Of a stretch of DNA of 5,989 nt, positions 5,412 through 5,989 are shown one piece after another. The stretch is from an uncultured Pseudomonadota bacterium (lineage in GTDB: Bacteria; Desulfobacterota_B; Binatia; UBA9968): positions 1-5,989 of the forward strand of contig CAMLCX010000323.1 of assembly GCA_946478635.1 (NCBI GenBank), in the 5' to 3' direction. The stretch's first letter is position 1. The number at the start of each line of letters is the position of its first letter. A program made the translations under genes and the position numbers. The notes beneath the pieces are model-generated. The model was given only the letters and a program-made list of their open reading frames with translations. It ran no database searches and had not been told where the DNA came from.

Positions 5412-5525
5412 CTTAGCCTCCTCTTCGTTGAGCCTTGAGCGGTTCACGATTTGGAGGCTCTTTCTCGATTGCCCTAAAGTCAAAATTTCTGAGTCGCTCA
5501 GCAAAGCTGGGGGTTTACCCGTGAT
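5085..5525 (-). mobile_element. Decayed IS200/IS605-type element, right end lost beside tRNA-Val
   Basis: The element comprises the dead tnpA plus about 110 bp of upstream sequence. No terminal inverted repeats are expected in this family; its ends carry subterminal hairpins. A candidate left-end hairpin CTGAG-TCG-CTCAG lies at 5489-5501, followed by GGGGGTTTACCC (5509-5520). The left boundary may be near 5520-5528, where a + strand gene fragment begins. The right boundary lies somewhere between about 5066 and 5095, where family similarity stops and the tRNA promoter begins. The boundaries are approximate. Confidence 0.6.
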
Positions 5526-5528
5526 TAA

Positions 5529-5660
5529 TTAACCGCCGATGATGCCACGCCGCTGCTGCCGGAGGCCCAGGAAAAAGCCATCAAGGACATCCCGCGCGAC
5601 GCCGAAGTCATTGCGCTGTTTAATAGGCTCGCCGGCAGCGAGCCTCTGCCGCCGCGCTAG
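5529..5660 (+). pseudogene. 3' fragment of an unidentified protein gene
   Basis: After an in-frame TAA (5526-5528), this frame reads LTADDATPLLPEAQEKAIKD and ends in RLAGSEPLPPR before TAG (5658-5660), 43 residues. Amino acid composition and GC-rich third positions look like real coding sequence, unlike the other frames. There is no ATG, GTG or TTG start with a ribosome binding site, so it looks like the C-terminal end of a gene cut by the neighbouring IS element. I cannot name the parent protein. An 8-bp perfect hairpin, AGGCTCGC-CGGCA-GCGAGCCT (5625-5645), lies inside the last codons. Confidence 0.45.
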
Positions 5661-5989
5661 CCCGAATTATTCATACTACGAGGAAACTTGACGACACTCT
5701 GTTGATCGAGATGTGACCCTGGAGGAACGAAGGCAGCGGCGCGAATGTCTCATTTTGCTCTCCACACTCGATACGATGTTTGACCTTTTCGCTGCTGACC
5801 TAGTGAGCAACTCGGCCCGTTTGTATGTTGAAGGCACACCTGCTTTGCCTTCGTTCCGGAAGGGTTGCAGCTCGATCGCAACTTTACCGCGCATGATCGG
5901 GGCTAGTACCTGGAATCAGGATCGATCAGGCTACGCTAGCTGAGAATCTCGAATCGACCAGAGAAGTTTGTCGTTCTTCGCTGGTTATC
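5661..5989. other. Right-end interval without a supported gene
   Basis: About 330 bp. A + strand frame from a GTG at 5713 to 5943 (76 codons) and an antisense frame at 5894-5676 are both open. Neither has a ribosome binding site or a motif I recognise. The + strand frame has the more protein-like composition in its first 35 codons (acidic and basic start, then ILLSTLDTMFDLFAADL), so a small or decayed gene cannot be excluded. The clearest structure is a 12-bp inverted repeat at 5724-5857. Confidence 0.4.
5724..5857. repeat. Perfect 12-bp inverted repeat, 110 bp apart
   Basis: GGAACGAAGGCA (5724-5735) is the exact reverse complement of TGCCTTCGTTCC (5846-5857). Pairing continues inward after a 2-nt bulge (TT, 5844-5845): GCGG (5736-5739) with CCTGC (5839-5843 region), including one G-U pair, giving about 16 paired bases. 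The arms do not resemble attC consensus ends. It could be the stem of a structured RNA, the ends of a small non-autonomous element, or chance. Confidence 0.4.

Noticed and set aside
5724..5857. An integron attC site
   Set aside because: The arms lack the RYYYAAC and GTTRRRY core sites, and no integrase is in the window.
1..5989. A CRISPR array or other regularly spaced direct repeats
   Set aside because: No repeat of 20 bp or more recurs at regular spacing anywhere in the window.

Overview
Every gene in this window that I am confident of lies on the minus strand; the only + strand coding signal is a broken gene tail near the right end. Nothing here fixes the organism. The mix (Rieske oxygenase, TauE/SafE-type permease, acetate kinase, small ferritin-like protein, decayed IS200/IS605 element, moderately GC-rich genes with AT-richer gaps, possible selenocysteine use) would suit a soil or sediment bacterium of a deltaproteobacterial-grade lineage. 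That is a low-confidence inference.

Left part (1-1421): the N-terminal 264 residues of a Rieske-type non-haem iron oxygenase run off the left edge. Upstream of it lies about 620 bp with no convincing gene. This gap holds a 35-nt interrupted palindrome (919-953), a TTGACA hexamer, four ATCGAT hexamers and a small GNRA-type hairpin.

Central cluster (1422-3785): read right to left, acetate kinase (ackA), a very small one-helix membrane protein, and a TauE/SafE (TSUP) permease, with gaps of about 75 bp. The small gene is the most interesting object in the window. It has a strong ribosome binding site, encodes 29 residues ending in LGVPT, and then meets a TGA. The frame stays open for 24 more codons after that TGA, including a Cys four residues on. 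A 7-bp stem with a 5-nt loop, G at loop position 2, sits 12 nt beyond the TGA. This matches the general layout of a bacterial SECIS element, so the gene may be a 54-residue selenoprotein. The alternative is an ordinary 29-residue protein.

Right-centre (4005-5025): an unrecognised 78-residue protein, a ferritin-like four-helix protein with a 7-N13-7 inverted repeat abutting its likely -10 element, and tRNA-Val(CAC) with CCA encoded.

Right end (5026-5989): a dead IS200/IS605 TnpA gene, frameshifted and missing the C-terminal part that should hold the catalytic Tyr. Its apparent tail overlaps a good promoter for the tRNA. Beyond it are a + strand 3' gene fragment and about 330 bp without a clear gene that contains a perfect 12-bp inverted repeat.
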